Below are positions 44,473 through 54,130 of a DNA stretch of 64,000 nucleotides, in pieces. The stretch is from the NCBI RefSeq assembly GCF_013140855.1, contig NZ_JABBPG010000002.1, positions 682,001 to 746,000 on the forward strand, in the 5' to 3' direction. Origin of the DNA: Pseudoalteromonas caenipelagi (GTDB lineage: Bacteria > Pseudomonadota > Gammaproteobacteria > Enterobacterales > Alteromonadaceae). Under the pieces are notes generated by a model. That model saw nothing but the letters and a program-made list of their open reading frames with translations, was not told the origin of the DNA and ran no database searches. A program made the position numbers and the translations under genes. Position 1 is the stretch's first letter, and each line of letters opens with the position of its first letter.

Positions 44473-46863
44473 ATGCGTTTAAAAAGTCGTTTGATAAGTG
44501 TTTTACTATTTTGTTCGTTATTACCTTTATTGCTGGTTTTTTTGTTAACCATGACGCATACCAGTGAACTGACTAAACAGCTCAGTATTAAAGCAATACA
44601 AGCACAGTTGAATAACGGTGCCATGGTGTTTGATCGATACTTTAGTCAGCGCAAAGCTGAGCTGGCCGTTATGGTGAACGATCAGCGTGTACAGAGCATG
44701 CAATTTAGCCAGATGCAGCAGTATTTACAAAATGAAAGAGACCGCAGTAATGGTATATATGAAAAGTTTATTGTTGGTGAGCTCGACGGTAGTTTTTATA
44801 ACACTGAAGGCGGAAATCCTGCACAGGGACTACAACGCACATTTGATGATTTAGACCCCCAATCCCCCAAAAAAAGCCTTGTTCAGCGGGACTATTGGCA
44901 GGTAATTATAGGTCAAAATACCGAACAGCAGCCACTTGTGTACGTGTCAGAACCAATGATCTCCTACACCACAGGCGTGAGACAACTGACCGTTGGTGCC
45001 AGTATTATAAATGAGCAAAACAAACTTGTGGGCTTGTTAGCTGGCAGTATTCCTTGGCGAGAAATAGACAGGCTAACCACATTAATTAAAGAGAACATAG
45101 AGCACTCATTTACAGATAAAGCGAGGGTGATGATAGTGTCTGCCCATGGCGCTTTTATTTATCATTGGGATAAAGACAAGGTGATCCACTTACGGCGTAA
45201 CAACACTGGGCTTGTTGTTAATGACATGGGTGAATATGAAGCACAAATACAATACATTTCAGAGCAAAGTGACTCTAAACTAAAAGCCATCGGGCTAAGA
45301 ATGGTCGCAGGGCACACGGGCTATGAGATGCTAACGAATATGGACCATGGGCAGGTTGATCACATCTTTTTTGCGCCCATTGAGTCTGCTGGCTTTAGCA
45401 TTGCTATGGTATTGCCTGATGAGGTGATATTTGCACAAGTACAGTCGCTTCAGAACCTGTTGTGGATGGTACTTGCAGGTGTATTTGTAATGGTGCTATT
45501 TATCGCTTGGTGGCTATCTGCAAAGTTATATGCGCCCATTGAGGCTTTAACGACAGCTGCTCAGCAACTTTCTTCTGGCCACTATGATTATCCAATTAGC
45601 TCATATGGTAAAGATGAACTTGGCGACTTAGCTCGTGCATTTAAACACATGCGTAAAGAACTAGAGCAACGAGGAAACAGTCTAGAAAAGCGCGTGCAAG
45701 TCCGTACTGAAAAGTTAAAAGAAGCAGCGCAACAGGCACAACGCAGTACTCATGCAAAAAGCCGTTTTTTAGCGAATATGAGCCATGAAATTCGCACACC
45801 ACTTAATGGTATTTTAGGCACCATAGAGTTGTTGAAAGAATGCGATGATCTCAATAGCGAACAAGCACAATTGTTGCATGTGTGTAGTCAATCTAGCACT
45901 CACTTACTTAATGTTATCAATAATATATTGGATTTATCTAAATTAGAAGAAGGACAAGCAGAAGCGCAAATTAGCTGTTTCTCAGTGATGGAGCTCGTTG
46001 ACAGTACCGTGAATATGGTCAAGCCATTAGCGGACGAAAAAAGCTTAACGCTAGATACGAATATATCACCAACAGTCCCCCAATTTGTACGAAGTGATAT
46101 TGCGAGATTGCAGCAGGTTTTAATTAATGTGCTGAGCAATGCCATTAAGTTCACTGAAAATGGTTATGTGCATTTAGATGTTGAGCACCAAAGTTATGCA
46201 TCGCAAGATATTTTGAAAATAGTTGTTTCAGATACAGGAATTGGAATTTCTGAGCAAGATTTAGATCTAGTATTTGAACCGTTTAAACAAGCTCAAGAAT
46301 CTGCTACTAACCGATATGCTGGCACAGGACTAGGGCTTAGCTTATGCAAAGAGCTACTGACATTACTTGGCGGCACGATCCATATGGAGTCGCAACAAGG
46401 GGTCGGTACTAAAGTATTTATTACGCTACCAGTCGAAATTGCGGATGATATTTCAGAGCAAAATCTAGATACGCTACAGCAACTCCCCGAGCTGTTAACA
46501 GGGAGTGTGTTACTTGCTGAAGATAATGACGTGAACCTTGTGGTTGTAAGTACGATGTTGGTGAAGCTTGGGTTAGAAGTGAGTACCGCCAAAGATGGCA
46601 TACTGGCGCTTGAACTACTTGAGCAAAAGCACTTTGATTTAGTACTCATGGATGTACATATGCCGAATTTAGATGGTTTAGAAACGGCCAAACGTATTCG
46701 TCAGACGAATAAGTACCGTCATTTACCCATCATCGCGTTTACCGCCAATATTTTTTCTGAAGATATAAACGCGTGTTTTAATGCAGGAATGGACGACTTT
46801 ATCAGTAAGCCAGTAAAACTAGAAAAACTAAAAGAAGTATTGTCCCGCTGGTTGATTTGTTGA
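44473..46863 (+). CDS. Hybrid sensor histidine kinase with Cache, HAMP and receiver domains
   Basis: 796 aa. TM1 is about residues 10-30, then a ~290-residue periplasmic dCache-like sensor, TM2 about 327-350 and HAMP. HisKA has H438 in MSHEIRTPLNGIL; the ATPase boxes are NVLSNAIKFT, DTGIGI and GTGLGLSLCKELL. The C-terminal receiver has D727 in LVLMDVHMPN and ends ISKPVKLEKLKEVLSRWLIC. There is no Hpt domain, so phosphate must pass to a separate Hpt protein. The stop codon lies within an 8-bp tandem repeat. Confidence 0.95.
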   Translation: MRLKSRLISVLLFCSLLPLLLVFLLTMTHTSELTKQLSIKAIQAQLNNGAMVFDRYFSQRKAELAVMVNDQRVQSMQFSQMQQYLQNERDRSNGIYEKFIVGELDGSFYNTEGGNPAQGLQRTFDDLDPQSPKKSLVQRDYWQVIIGQNTEQQPLVYVSEPMISYTTGVRQLTVGASIINEQNKLVGLLAGSIPWREIDRLTTLIKENIEHSFTDKARVMIVSAHGAFIYHWDKDKVIHLRRNNTGLVVNDMGEYEAQIQYISEQSDSKLKAIGLRMVAGHTGYEMLTNMDHGQVDHIFFAPIESAGFSIAMVLPDEVIFAQVQSLQNLLWMVLAGVFVMVLFIAWWLSAKLYAPIEALTTAAQQLSSGHYDYPISSYGKDELGDLARAFKHMRKELEQRGNSLEKRVQVRTEKLKEAAQQAQRSTHAKSRFLANMSHEIRTPLNGILGTIELLKECDDLNSEQAQLLHVCSQSSTHLLNVINNILDLSKLEEGQAEAQISCFSVMELVDSTVNMVKPLADEKSLTLDTNISPTVPQFVRSDIARLQQVLINVLSNAIKFTENGYVHLDVEHQSYASQDILKIVVSDTGIGISEQDLDLVFEPFKQAQESATNRYAGTGLGLSLCKELLTLLGGTIHMESQQGVGTKVFITLPVEIADDISEQNLDTLQQLPELLTGSVLLAEDNDVNLVVVSTMLVKLGLEVSTAKDGILALELLEQKHFDLVLMDVHMPNLDGLETAKRIRQTNKYRHLPIIAFTANIFSEDINACFNAGMDDFISKPVKLEKLKEVLSRWLIC

Positions 46864-46882
46864 TTTGTTGATTTGTTGATTT
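46851..46882 (+). repeat. 8-bp tandem repeat GTTGATTT, four copies, spanning a stop codon
   Basis: The unit is reiterated exactly from 46851, and the kinase stop TGA is at 46861-46863 inside it. Because 8 is not a multiple of 3, gain or loss of units between the coding part and the stop could change the last residues. Confidence 0.85.
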
Positions 46883-46970
46883 TTTAGTCTGTACTTTTGA
46901 CTTTATTTATAATTAAATTACTGAATAAGTTAATATAATTCGTATTTGCGAAATGCTTCAAGGAAATGAA

Positions 46971-47690
46971 ATGAGTTATAAACTGTTAACTCAGATAGTT
47001 GTGTTGTTGGTCATCGTTATTTTATGTATCAAAAGACCGATGTTGTTTGAGACATTTATATCTGCAAAACCCCTCCCTGACTTTACCCAAGGTATTCACG
47101 GTATCGATGTCTCTCATGATCAAGGTAAAGTTGATTGGCAAAAAGTAGCCCGAAGTGGCATTCAGTTTGTTTATTTAAAAGCGACAGATGGAATTACTTA
47201 TACAGATCCAAAATACTTTCAAAACCTCGCAGGCGTAAAAGCCACCCATTTAGAGGTGGGAGCATATCACTTTTTTGAAGCAGAAGATGACCCTAAAGCG
47301 CAGTTAGACAATTTTTTACGCCATATTAAAGGTAAGTCGCTGACCCTAACACCTATGATAGATGTTGAATTACAACGCGCTCAAAGCGCCACACAAATCA
47401 AAGCGCGCTTACAGCAATTTTTAACCGCCCTGGAACAGCAAATTGGCTGCAAACCGCTTATCTATAGTTATGGTAGTTTTTGGCAAGTTAATATTGGCAC
47501 TGAGTTTAATCACTATCCGTTTTGGTTTGCTGAATATAATCAAACCATGCAAGCACCCTCAAAACTTAAGAACATCCAGATTTGGCAATATTCGCAAAAA
47601 GGCTCAGTACCTGGGGTTGATACTCCCGTTGATTTAGACAAAATCCTTGATGAGCAACAAGGACTGGAGGCGCTAAAATGCAATTACTAA
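46971..47690 (+). CDS. GH25 family muramidase, membrane-anchored
   Basis: 239 aa from the ATG at 46971 (AAGGA 6-7 nt before it; an upstream in-frame ATG at 46953 is less well placed). A single N-terminal hydrophobic segment (LLTQIVVLLVIVILCI) is followed by a complete GH25 domain: GIDVSHDQGKVDWQKV, FVYLKATDGITY, MIDVEL and the IQIWQYS strand near the end. The catalytic Asp/Glu positions of the DxE-type motif appear present. It should cleave the MurNAc-GlcNAc bond of peptidoglycan, probably for remodelling. The stop overlaps the next gene by 13 bp. Confidence 0.9.
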   Translation: MSYKLLTQIVVLLVIVILCIKRPMLFETFISAKPLPDFTQGIHGIDVSHDQGKVDWQKVARSGIQFVYLKATDGITYTDPKYFQNLAGVKATHLEVGAYHFFEAEDDPKAQLDNFLRHIKGKSLTLTPMIDVELQRAQSATQIKARLQQFLTALEQQIGCKPLIYSYGSFWQVNIGTEFNHYPFWFAEYNQTMQAPSKLKNIQIWQYSQKGSVPGVDTPVDLDKILDEQQGLEALKCNY

Positions 47691-48589
47691 CATCACTTAG
47701 CCACTTTGTGGTTAAGCAAAAATATCGCTTTTTAGCGGCATTGTTTGCTGTATTGGGCATTTGGTTACTCATAGCCATTGCTCAAGGACATTTTGCTAAA
47801 AGCACTTTGATTAATGATAACAAACAGTTGTATCAGGCAAACGAACACTATTTACAACAAGTAGAACAGCAGATACTCAAAGACTTGGCTGATGTGAATG
47901 TGCTTAATGCTGCGCTTAATGTTGCTAAAACTAGCCAGTTTGGTATTTCCTTTATTGTTGATTTTAATGTGGAAATAGGTAGTTTACTGAGCGACTTATC
48001 AACGCTACTTGAAAAAACCAGTCATTACCTGTTTTGGTCTTTGGCGTTGGTTGGTGCAATACAAGCGTTTACTTTTTTGGCAGAGCAGCTCTCCCCGTGG
48101 CTATTTCAGGCAATGTTACTTTATGCCAGCGTATGGGCGCTTTTGTGTGTATTTGAGCCTAAATTACGCCACCGTCCTAGCTTGCAATGGTTAGCAAAGG
48201 CTTTTGCGATGGTTTTTGTACTTTGTCACATGATAATTCCATATAGTATTCATGTCAGTGCCCAGACCTCTACGCTCGTGGCGTCTGAGCTTGGTCATAA
48301 AGCGGATATTGGCTATTTTAATGATGTTGCGCAAGAAATGCATACCCAATTATCGAGTACTGACCTAAAAGAGAACGCAAAACATGGTGTTAAGGTGTTA
48401 CATAAGGCGCTGGCGGTTAAGCTCTCAAGCAAGGTATTAAAAGGTAATAGCGTCGTGACACATAATCTTGCACACAAATTTATCGCCTTTATTTTATTAC
48501 CGTTGCTGTTTGCGTGGTTACTTTACTTATTAATTAGACGTTGCTTACAGAGTTTATTAAAGTTTCCACAGCAAACGGCGCAAAACTAA
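47678..48589 (+). CDS. Inner-membrane protein coupled to the GH25 gene, hypothetical
   Basis: 303 aa. Hydrophobic segments are seen at about 18-35, 108-130, 140-160, 175-195 and 278-298. A long hydrophilic stretch (about 37-95) contains QANEHYLQQVEQQILKDLADVNVLNAALNVAKT. Not recognised as a named family. The 13-bp overlap with the lysozyme gene implies coupling, so it may localise or restrain that enzyme. A strong hairpin follows the stop. Confidence 0.75.
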   Translation: MQLLTSLSHFVVKQKYRFLAALFAVLGIWLLIAIAQGHFAKSTLINDNKQLYQANEHYLQQVEQQILKDLADVNVLNAALNVAKTSQFGISFIVDFNVEIGSLLSDLSTLLEKTSHYLFWSLALVGAIQAFTFLAEQLSPWLFQAMLLYASVWALLCVFEPKLRHRPSLQWLAKAFAMVFVLCHMIIPYSIHVSAQTSTLVASELGHKADIGYFNDVAQEMHTQLSSTDLKENAKHGVKVLHKALAVKLSSKVLKGNSVVTHNLAHKFIAFILLPLLFAWLLYLLIRRCLQSLLKFPQQTAQN

Positions 48590-48622
48590 CCTAATACAGC
48601 CATGCTGCCACTAAGGCATTCG

Positions 48623-48655
48623 CCAAGGCATTTTCGAACGAGAATGCCTTGGTTT
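48623..48655 (+). terminator. Terminator after the GH25-membrane protein pair
   Basis: CCAAGGCATT (48623-48632) pairs perfectly with AATGCCTTGG (48643-48652), followed by TTTG. The stem is long, but the T run is short. Confidence 0.7.
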
Positions 48656-48879
48656 GCATTAAATATGTTTTTCGATGTTTTTTTCTCTGTTTTAATCTTT
48701 ATTTCTTTTTATATACCTCACCTTTTGAATAATTTTTTATAAAAGCAGTAAGCCAGAGCTGCTTATTTATGACTTTTAAAAATACCAGACTATGCTTGAT
48801 CTAGTTATTTTGTTTTGCGCGCTGTTGGCACATGGAGGTGGCTAAAAGCTCTTTAATTAAGTAAAACTTTATCGAGGAA

Positions 48880-51501
48880 ATGATGGGTAATTATAAATCT
48901 CACCTGCTTTGGTGCTTGAGCATCCTTTCTATACCTACAGGTGCTTACGCCGAGTCAAATGAAGAGGTGCAAGCACAAAGTTCAATTGAAACGATTACAG
49001 TAACAGGCTCTCGAATAAGGCGCTCGGTACAAGCTGAAAGCTCATCACCCATATCAAGTACGGAGTTAAGTGATTTAACTGACATAGGTGCTAATGATGT
49101 CCGAGATTTAATTGAGGTTCTTCCCTTTAATGCAGGCTCACAGAATAATTCAGACAATTTGTCGCAAAACTTTACAGTCGGTACATCAAACGTCAACCTC
49201 AGAGGGTTGGGGGTATCTTCTACCTTGGTGCTACTCAATGGGATCAGACAGGTCACATCGGCAGTTGTAACAGATCAAGGGGCAAGTTTTGTAGATACCG
49301 CCTCGTTAGTGCCAGCGCTTGCTATCAAGCGAGTTGAAATTCTAAAAGATGGTGCATCTGCCATCTATGGCTCAGATGCCGTTGCTGGGGTTGTCAATTT
49401 TATTACTCGAGATGACTTAGAAGGTGGAGAGCTACAATATGAATACCGCAGTCGCTGGAGCGAAGGCAGTCAAGACGATACCAAAATTGACTTTGCGTAT
49501 GGCGGATATGTTGGAGACTCTGCCCATATGCTGCTGGCTATCAGCTACTTAGAACGCTCGAGTTTATTACTGGACGAAGTTGATTGGTTGAAACCTGCGA
49601 CAAGTAGCTTTGGAAACCCTGGTAGCTTTGTTATTCCCTCACTAGCCGATGAAAATAATCCAAGCGGTTTAACGGTTGCTGACCCTAACTGTGTTGCGAA
49701 TGGTGGTAGTTTGTCACAGGGGGCAAATGGCAACTCGTTCTGTTTGTTTGACTTTGGTCCTCAAATTACTGCCGTGCCTGACGAAGACAGATTACAAGCT
49801 TATGTCCGAGCCAAGTGGGATTGGAGTGATACCACGCGGATGTGGGCAGAGGCGGGCTATGCCAGAAATAAAATCACCCGCGAGGTGTCACCGAGTTTTC
49901 CGGTTTTAAATGCCCCTAGTATTTTGGCCTCACACCCAGATAATCCTTATGGCGAAGACATTTTCTTTCGCGGCAGACCATACGGCGTTGGTAAACCAAC
50001 AGAAACAAACTACTACGACCATACCACGACAAGAGTTGCCTTTGGTGCCGATGGTGAGATAACGGAAGGTATCTATTGGCAGGCTTCTTTTGTCGCAGCA
50101 GCCAATGATGCCATTGTCAATCCAAGGGACGTTATTACTGATAACTTCCAAGCCGCGTTACACGGGTTTGGTGGCAATAAGTGTCGTGGCGCAGCGACCT
50201 CACAGGCTGGCGTGGGGGAGTGTTACTACTTCAATCCATTTGACCCACAAGACCCTGATAATGAACGTTTAAGAGACTATATTATCGGTGACTATATGGG
50301 CGATGCTGAGTCAGAAATGCGCGTGTATGAAGCCGTTATCACCGGCGACTCATTATTTGAGTTAGATGGGGGAGACGTTGGTTTTGCCATTGGTATTCAG
50401 TATCGAGATGAATCAATCAACAATGTATATGACTCGTTTACGCAACAAGATAGTTTTGCGTTTTTAATTGGTAATCAAAACTTCACTGGTGAGCGCAACG
50501 TTAAAGCGCTATTTGCAGAAGTACTGTTACCTGTGAGCGAAAACCTAGAGCTGGGTGCTGCAGTTAGGTATGAGGATTATGGCGAGTTTGGTGGCGACAC
50601 CACTAACCCCAAAGTCTCATTTTTGTGGCTAGCAACTGAAGAGTTATCTTTTAGAGGCACTTTTAGTACCTCGTTTCGAGCGCCTTCTGTTCATCAATTG
50701 CAAGGTGTGCAAACCAACTTTGCCAACATCACAGATCCAGAAGATGGCTCTACGACTTTTGGCGGTAATCGCACCATTGGCGATCCAAACCTAGTTCCTG
50801 AAACCTCCGAGGCTCTTAATTTAGGCGTGTCTTATGCCTATGATGATTTTAACTTTGATATGGATTATTGGGATTTCTCCTTTGAAGATGTACTCACAAG
50901 AGAAAGTCATCAAGCGGTTGTCAATGCTAACCCGAATGACCCCTCGCGTGTTGTTAGAACATCAGCTGGCACGATTTCTATCGTTAATACCAAGTTTATC
51001 AATGCCGAAGCCATTGATACTTCAGGCATTGATATTAGTGCTTCGACAATTTACCGAACTGATTATGGCGATTATTCTCCACAGCTCAAAGCAACGTATT
51101 TACTTAGCTATGACCTAATGGACGCCAGTGGTAAAACCACCGATGGCTTAGGCAAGTTAAACCTAAATACAGTAGGAAATCCGTCTCCTCGTCTGCGTGG
51201 CAGCATCGGGCTTAATTGGTCAAATGGCATGCACAGAGCAAATGTTTATGTTCGACATGTTGCCAGTTATACCAATGATATCAGTGGTGCAAATATCGAG
51301 TCGTTCAACACACTTGACTTGCAATACGGCATGAACTTAGGGCAAGTCCTAAAAGAAGATTCTGAATCTAACTTAATTGTAGGCGTAGTGAATGCCACTG
51401 ATGAGGCACCGCCTTATGTTGCTGTTGCGGGAAGTTACGACCCACGCACTGGTGATCCGAGGGGGCGGCGCGCCTATATCAAGTTCCAGTTTAATTTTTA
51501 A
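48880..51501 (+). CDS. TonB-dependent outer-membrane receptor
   Basis: 873 aa. A signal peptide ends near AYAES; a TonB-box-like ETITVTGSRIRR follows. The plug domain contains NVNLRGLGVSSTLVLLNGIRQV and VEILKDGASAIYGSDAVAGVVNFITR, and the barrel ends RRAYIKFQFNF with the terminal aromatic residue needed for BAM insertion. It belongs to the large family of Alteromonadales receptors for siderophores, oligosaccharides or peptides; the substrate is unknown. No Fur box was seen upstream. The binding protein gene follows after 46 bp. Confidence 0.93.
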   Translation: MMGNYKSHLLWCLSILSIPTGAYAESNEEVQAQSSIETITVTGSRIRRSVQAESSSPISSTELSDLTDIGANDVRDLIEVLPFNAGSQNNSDNLSQNFTVGTSNVNLRGLGVSSTLVLLNGIRQVTSAVVTDQGASFVDTASLVPALAIKRVEILKDGASAIYGSDAVAGVVNFITRDDLEGGELQYEYRSRWSEGSQDDTKIDFAYGGYVGDSAHMLLAISYLERSSLLLDEVDWLKPATSSFGNPGSFVIPSLADENNPSGLTVADPNCVANGGSLSQGANGNSFCLFDFGPQITAVPDEDRLQAYVRAKWDWSDTTRMWAEAGYARNKITREVSPSFPVLNAPSILASHPDNPYGEDIFFRGRPYGVGKPTETNYYDHTTTRVAFGADGEITEGIYWQASFVAAANDAIVNPRDVITDNFQAALHGFGGNKCRGAATSQAGVGECYYFNPFDPQDPDNERLRDYIIGDYMGDAESEMRVYEAVITGDSLFELDGGDVGFAIGIQYRDESINNVYDSFTQQDSFAFLIGNQNFTGERNVKALFAEVLLPVSENLELGAAVRYEDYGEFGGDTTNPKVSFLWLATEELSFRGTFSTSFRAPSVHQLQGVQTNFANITDPEDGSTTFGGNRTIGDPNLVPETSEALNLGVSYAYDDFNFDMDYWDFSFEDVLTRESHQAVVNANPNDPSRVVRTSAGTISIVNTKFINAEAIDTSGIDISASTIYRTDYGDYSPQLKATYLLSYDLMDASGKTTDGLGKLNLNTVGNPSPRLRGSIGLNWSNGMHRANVYVRHVASYTNDISGANIESFNTLDLQYGMNLGQVLKEDSESNLIVGVVNATDEAPPYVAVAGSYDPRTGDPRGRRAYIKFQFNF

Positions 51502-51547
51502 TCGTTAAACGGATGGTCATCTTGAATACTGAAAAAGAATAGCAAAA

Positions 51548-52411
51548 ATGCGGTGTAAATTGACTATTGTTGCACTGTTGTATGCAAGCTCGCTATTGGC
51601 TTCTAACGCGCAAGCTCGCATTATCAATCTGGTTACGCTTGAGTACCCTCCTTATGAATTTCAAGGGGCTCAAGACGCCAGTGGTATTGCTGTTGAAATT
51701 GTGCAAGAAGCGTTTTCACGTATAGATCAACCTATTAATATTGTTTTTATGCCTTGGGGAAGAGCGATAAGAGAGGTTAAGGCAGGTCGTGTAGATGGTA
51801 TTTTCACTATTTACAAAACGCCAGAAAGAGAAACCTTTATGGACTATTCCCAAGAGATATTAATTGAACAGTCTATTAGTTTTTTTGCGCTAAAAAGCCA
51901 GCCCATTTACTTTAGCGGTCGCATTGCTTCTTTATCTCCCTATCGCATCGGTATTGTACGAAAGGTGAGTTATGGTGAAGAAATAGATAATGCGATTCAA
52001 TCTGGCACGTTAGAAAATTTAGTGACCACCGACACCGGTATTAATAGCTTTAAATTGCTGCTGGCCGACCGAGTAGATGTCGTTATAAGTAATCAGTTAG
52101 GCGGTTTTGAAATTCTAAAGCGTCTGGGTATTGAAGGCAAAGTTCAGCCAATCCCTTCTTATTCATATGAAATTCCAAGTTACATTGCGTTTTCAAAAAA
52201 CAAGAAGCTTGAATCGATTAAAAAGCGTGTAGAGGTTGCACTTCGAGACATGAAGGAAGATGGCACATATCAAAAAATCGTAGATGAATATTTAAAGCAT
52301 TACAGAGAGCATCAGCCAAAGCCGTTCAACAGCCCAGAGTTAGGTGCTGATATGGTTGGTAATGAATTCCAAGCAACACAGCCGTTGTTTGTAAGAGGAA
52401 CCAGAGAATGA
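51548..52411 (+). CDS. Periplasmic binding protein (SBP family 3), coupled to a chemoreceptor
   Basis: 287 aa. Signal peptide to about residue 23 (LLASNAQA). The mature part has family 3 hallmarks: [49 protein letters not shown] and [23 protein letters not shown]. It resembles the amino-acid-binding proteins of polar uptake systems, but no permease or ATPase is present. Its stop overlaps the start of the chemoreceptor gene by 4 bp, so it probably feeds ligand information to that receptor. Confidence 0.88.
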   Translation: MRCKLTIVALLYASSLLASNAQARIINLVTLEYPPYEFQGAQDASGIAVEIVQEAFSRIDQPINIVFMPWGRAIREVKAGRVDGIFTIYKTPERETFMDYSQEILIEQSISFFALKSQPIYFSGRIASLSPYRIGIVRKVSYGEEIDNAIQSGTLENLVTTDTGINSFKLLLADRVDVVISNQLGGFEILKRLGIEGKVQPIPSYSYEIPSYIAFSKNKKLESIKKRVEVALRDMKEDGTYQKIVDEYLKHYREHQPKPFNSPELGADMVGNEFQATQPLFVRGTRE

Positions 52412-54072
52412 AACTGAAGATTAAATCTAGGCTGATATTACTATCTCTGATTCCCGTTATCATTATCTCCTCAGTTGTGATCACACTCACCTATGTTGAG
52501 GCAAAAAAGCTCAGTGAAGCACAAGAAGAATTAAGCAAAAAAGAAATGATGCGTATGAAACGCGCTGAATTAAAAGCCTACTTAGAAATTGCACAAAGTA
52601 TGCTATTCGATTTAAAGCGTAGCAATAGTCCTGAGTCGGAGGTTATTAAGTTATTACGCAATATTAAATTTGGTCAGTCAGGCTATTTATTTGCCTTTAA
52701 ACCGGATGGTACAAGGGTTATGCAAGGCGATAGCAGCCAAGGCATAGGTAAAAATTTCATAGACCTAAAAGACAAAAGAGGTAATTACTTAGTTAAAGAT
52801 ATTATTGACTCGGCTAAAAGTGGAGAGGGTTATTCGGTTTATTATTTTCCCAAGCCCGATCAGAGCGAGGCTATCCCAAAACTTGCCTATAGCATCTACT
52901 TGCCCGACTGGGACCTCATCGTGGGCACAGGCTTCTACACAGAAGATGTTGATGCTTTGCTTAAATCAATGCGAGAGAAGAACAACAAGCAAGTGGTAGA
53001 CAGCATTCAAGGTATTCTTTTATTTACCCTTGTAGTCTCTATTGTTGTTGCAATTTTGGGCCTGATAATCAGTAAAAGTATTACCGTACCGCTACAAAAA
53101 TTTGAAGAGACCATCGATATATTTGCCGCAAGGGACGCAGATTTAACCGCACGTATTCCTGATTTTACCTTACCCGAATTTGATAGTTTAAGTCGAAACT
53201 TCAACATTTTTTTAGGCCAGTTACATGAGTTGATCATCAAAGTTGCCAAATTGACCAATGAAGTGGTTGCCGAGACTCAGCAAATTGCCTCTGCATCGTC
53301 AGAAATCAACGCGATTTTGCTACGCCAGCAATCTGAAACAGAAATGATAGCAACATCTATGACTGAGCTGACGGCATCGGCTGAAGAAATATCACGCAAT
53401 GCCAATGAAGCGGCAAACTCTGCGCAAAATGCCAATAACAGTGCACAAAAAACGCAAACGTCAGTGGATGAAGCAACCGGATCCGTTAACACCTTGGCCA
53501 AGAAGCTTGATGAAGCAAGCAATGTTATCTCAAAGCTAGAAGGTGATGTTCGTAATATTTCCGGTTCTTTATCCATTATTCAAGAAATCGCAGAGCAAAC
53601 TAACTTGTTAGCGCTCAATGCCGCCATAGAAGCTGCAAGGGCTGGGGATCAAGGACGCGGATTTGCGGTTGTGGCTGATGAGGTTAGAGAGCTTGCAACA
53701 CGAACACAAAAGAGTGCGGCACAAATATTATGTGTGATTAATACACTAACCGATGGTTCTAAGGATGCCGTTAATGCAATGGAATCGAGCAAAAGTTTCA
53801 GTTCACTGACGGTAGAAAAAGCGGCTTCAGCATCGGAATCTTTGCAGCATATTGTGCAGTTTATTCATGAGATCTTAAACGTGAATGAGCATATTGCGGG
53901 TGCAACAAAAGAGCAGGATATTGTTGATAAGGAAATTTCACAGCGTACCGAGTCGATATCTGAGCACAGTAAAGAGTCAGCCGCAATCGGCGAACGCAAT
54001 TTAGAAATCAGCTCTAATTTGAGTAAAAAGGCGGGTGAGCTGGCTACGATTGTAAATCGATTTAAAATTTAG
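52408..54072 (+). CDS. Methyl-accepting chemotaxis protein with single Cache domain
   Basis: 554 aa. TM1 is about residues 8-27, then an sCache_2-type periplasmic domain with [29 protein letters not shown] and [15 protein letters not shown]2 about 198-222, HAMP and the signalling domain with the hairpin tip [38 protein letters not shown]. It reports to CheA/CheW encoded elsewhere. Translational coupling to a binding protein suggests indirect, binding-protein-mediated sensing, or sensing by both routes. Confidence 0.94.
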   Translation: MKLKIKSRLILLSLIPVIIISSVVITLTYVEAKKLSEAQEELSKKEMMRMKRAELKAYLEIAQSMLFDLKRSNSPESEVIKLLRNIKFGQSGYLFAFKPDGTRVMQGDSSQGIGKNFIDLKDKRGNYLVKDIIDSAKSGEGYSVYYFPKPDQSEAIPKLAYSIYLPDWDLIVGTGFYTEDVDALLKSMREKNNKQVVDSIQGILLFTLVVSIVVAILGLIISKSITVPLQKFEETIDIFAARDADLTARIPDFTLPEFDSLSRNFNIFLGQLHELIIKVAKLTNEVVAETQQIASASSEINAILLRQQSETEMIATSMTELTASAEEISRNANEAANSAQNANNSAQKTQTSVDEATGSVNTLAKKLDEASNVISKLEGDVRNISGSLSIIQEIAEQTNLLALNAAIEAARAGDQGRGFAVVADEVRELATRTQKSAAQILCVINTLTDGSKDAVNAMESSKSFSSLTVEKAASASESLQHIVQFIHEILNVNEHIAGATKEQDIVDKEISQRTESISEHSKESAAIGERNLEISSNLSKKAGELATIVNRFKI

Positions 54073-54130
54073 TCCTGAGCAAAGGATTGATATTTAAAAG
54101 ACTTTTGGCCAAATACTCTCTGAAAACAGG

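Noticed and set aside
48820..48845. sigma54-like TTGGCACATGGAGGTGGC before the TonB receptor
   Set aside because: The GC doublet at -12 is not present at the required spacing.
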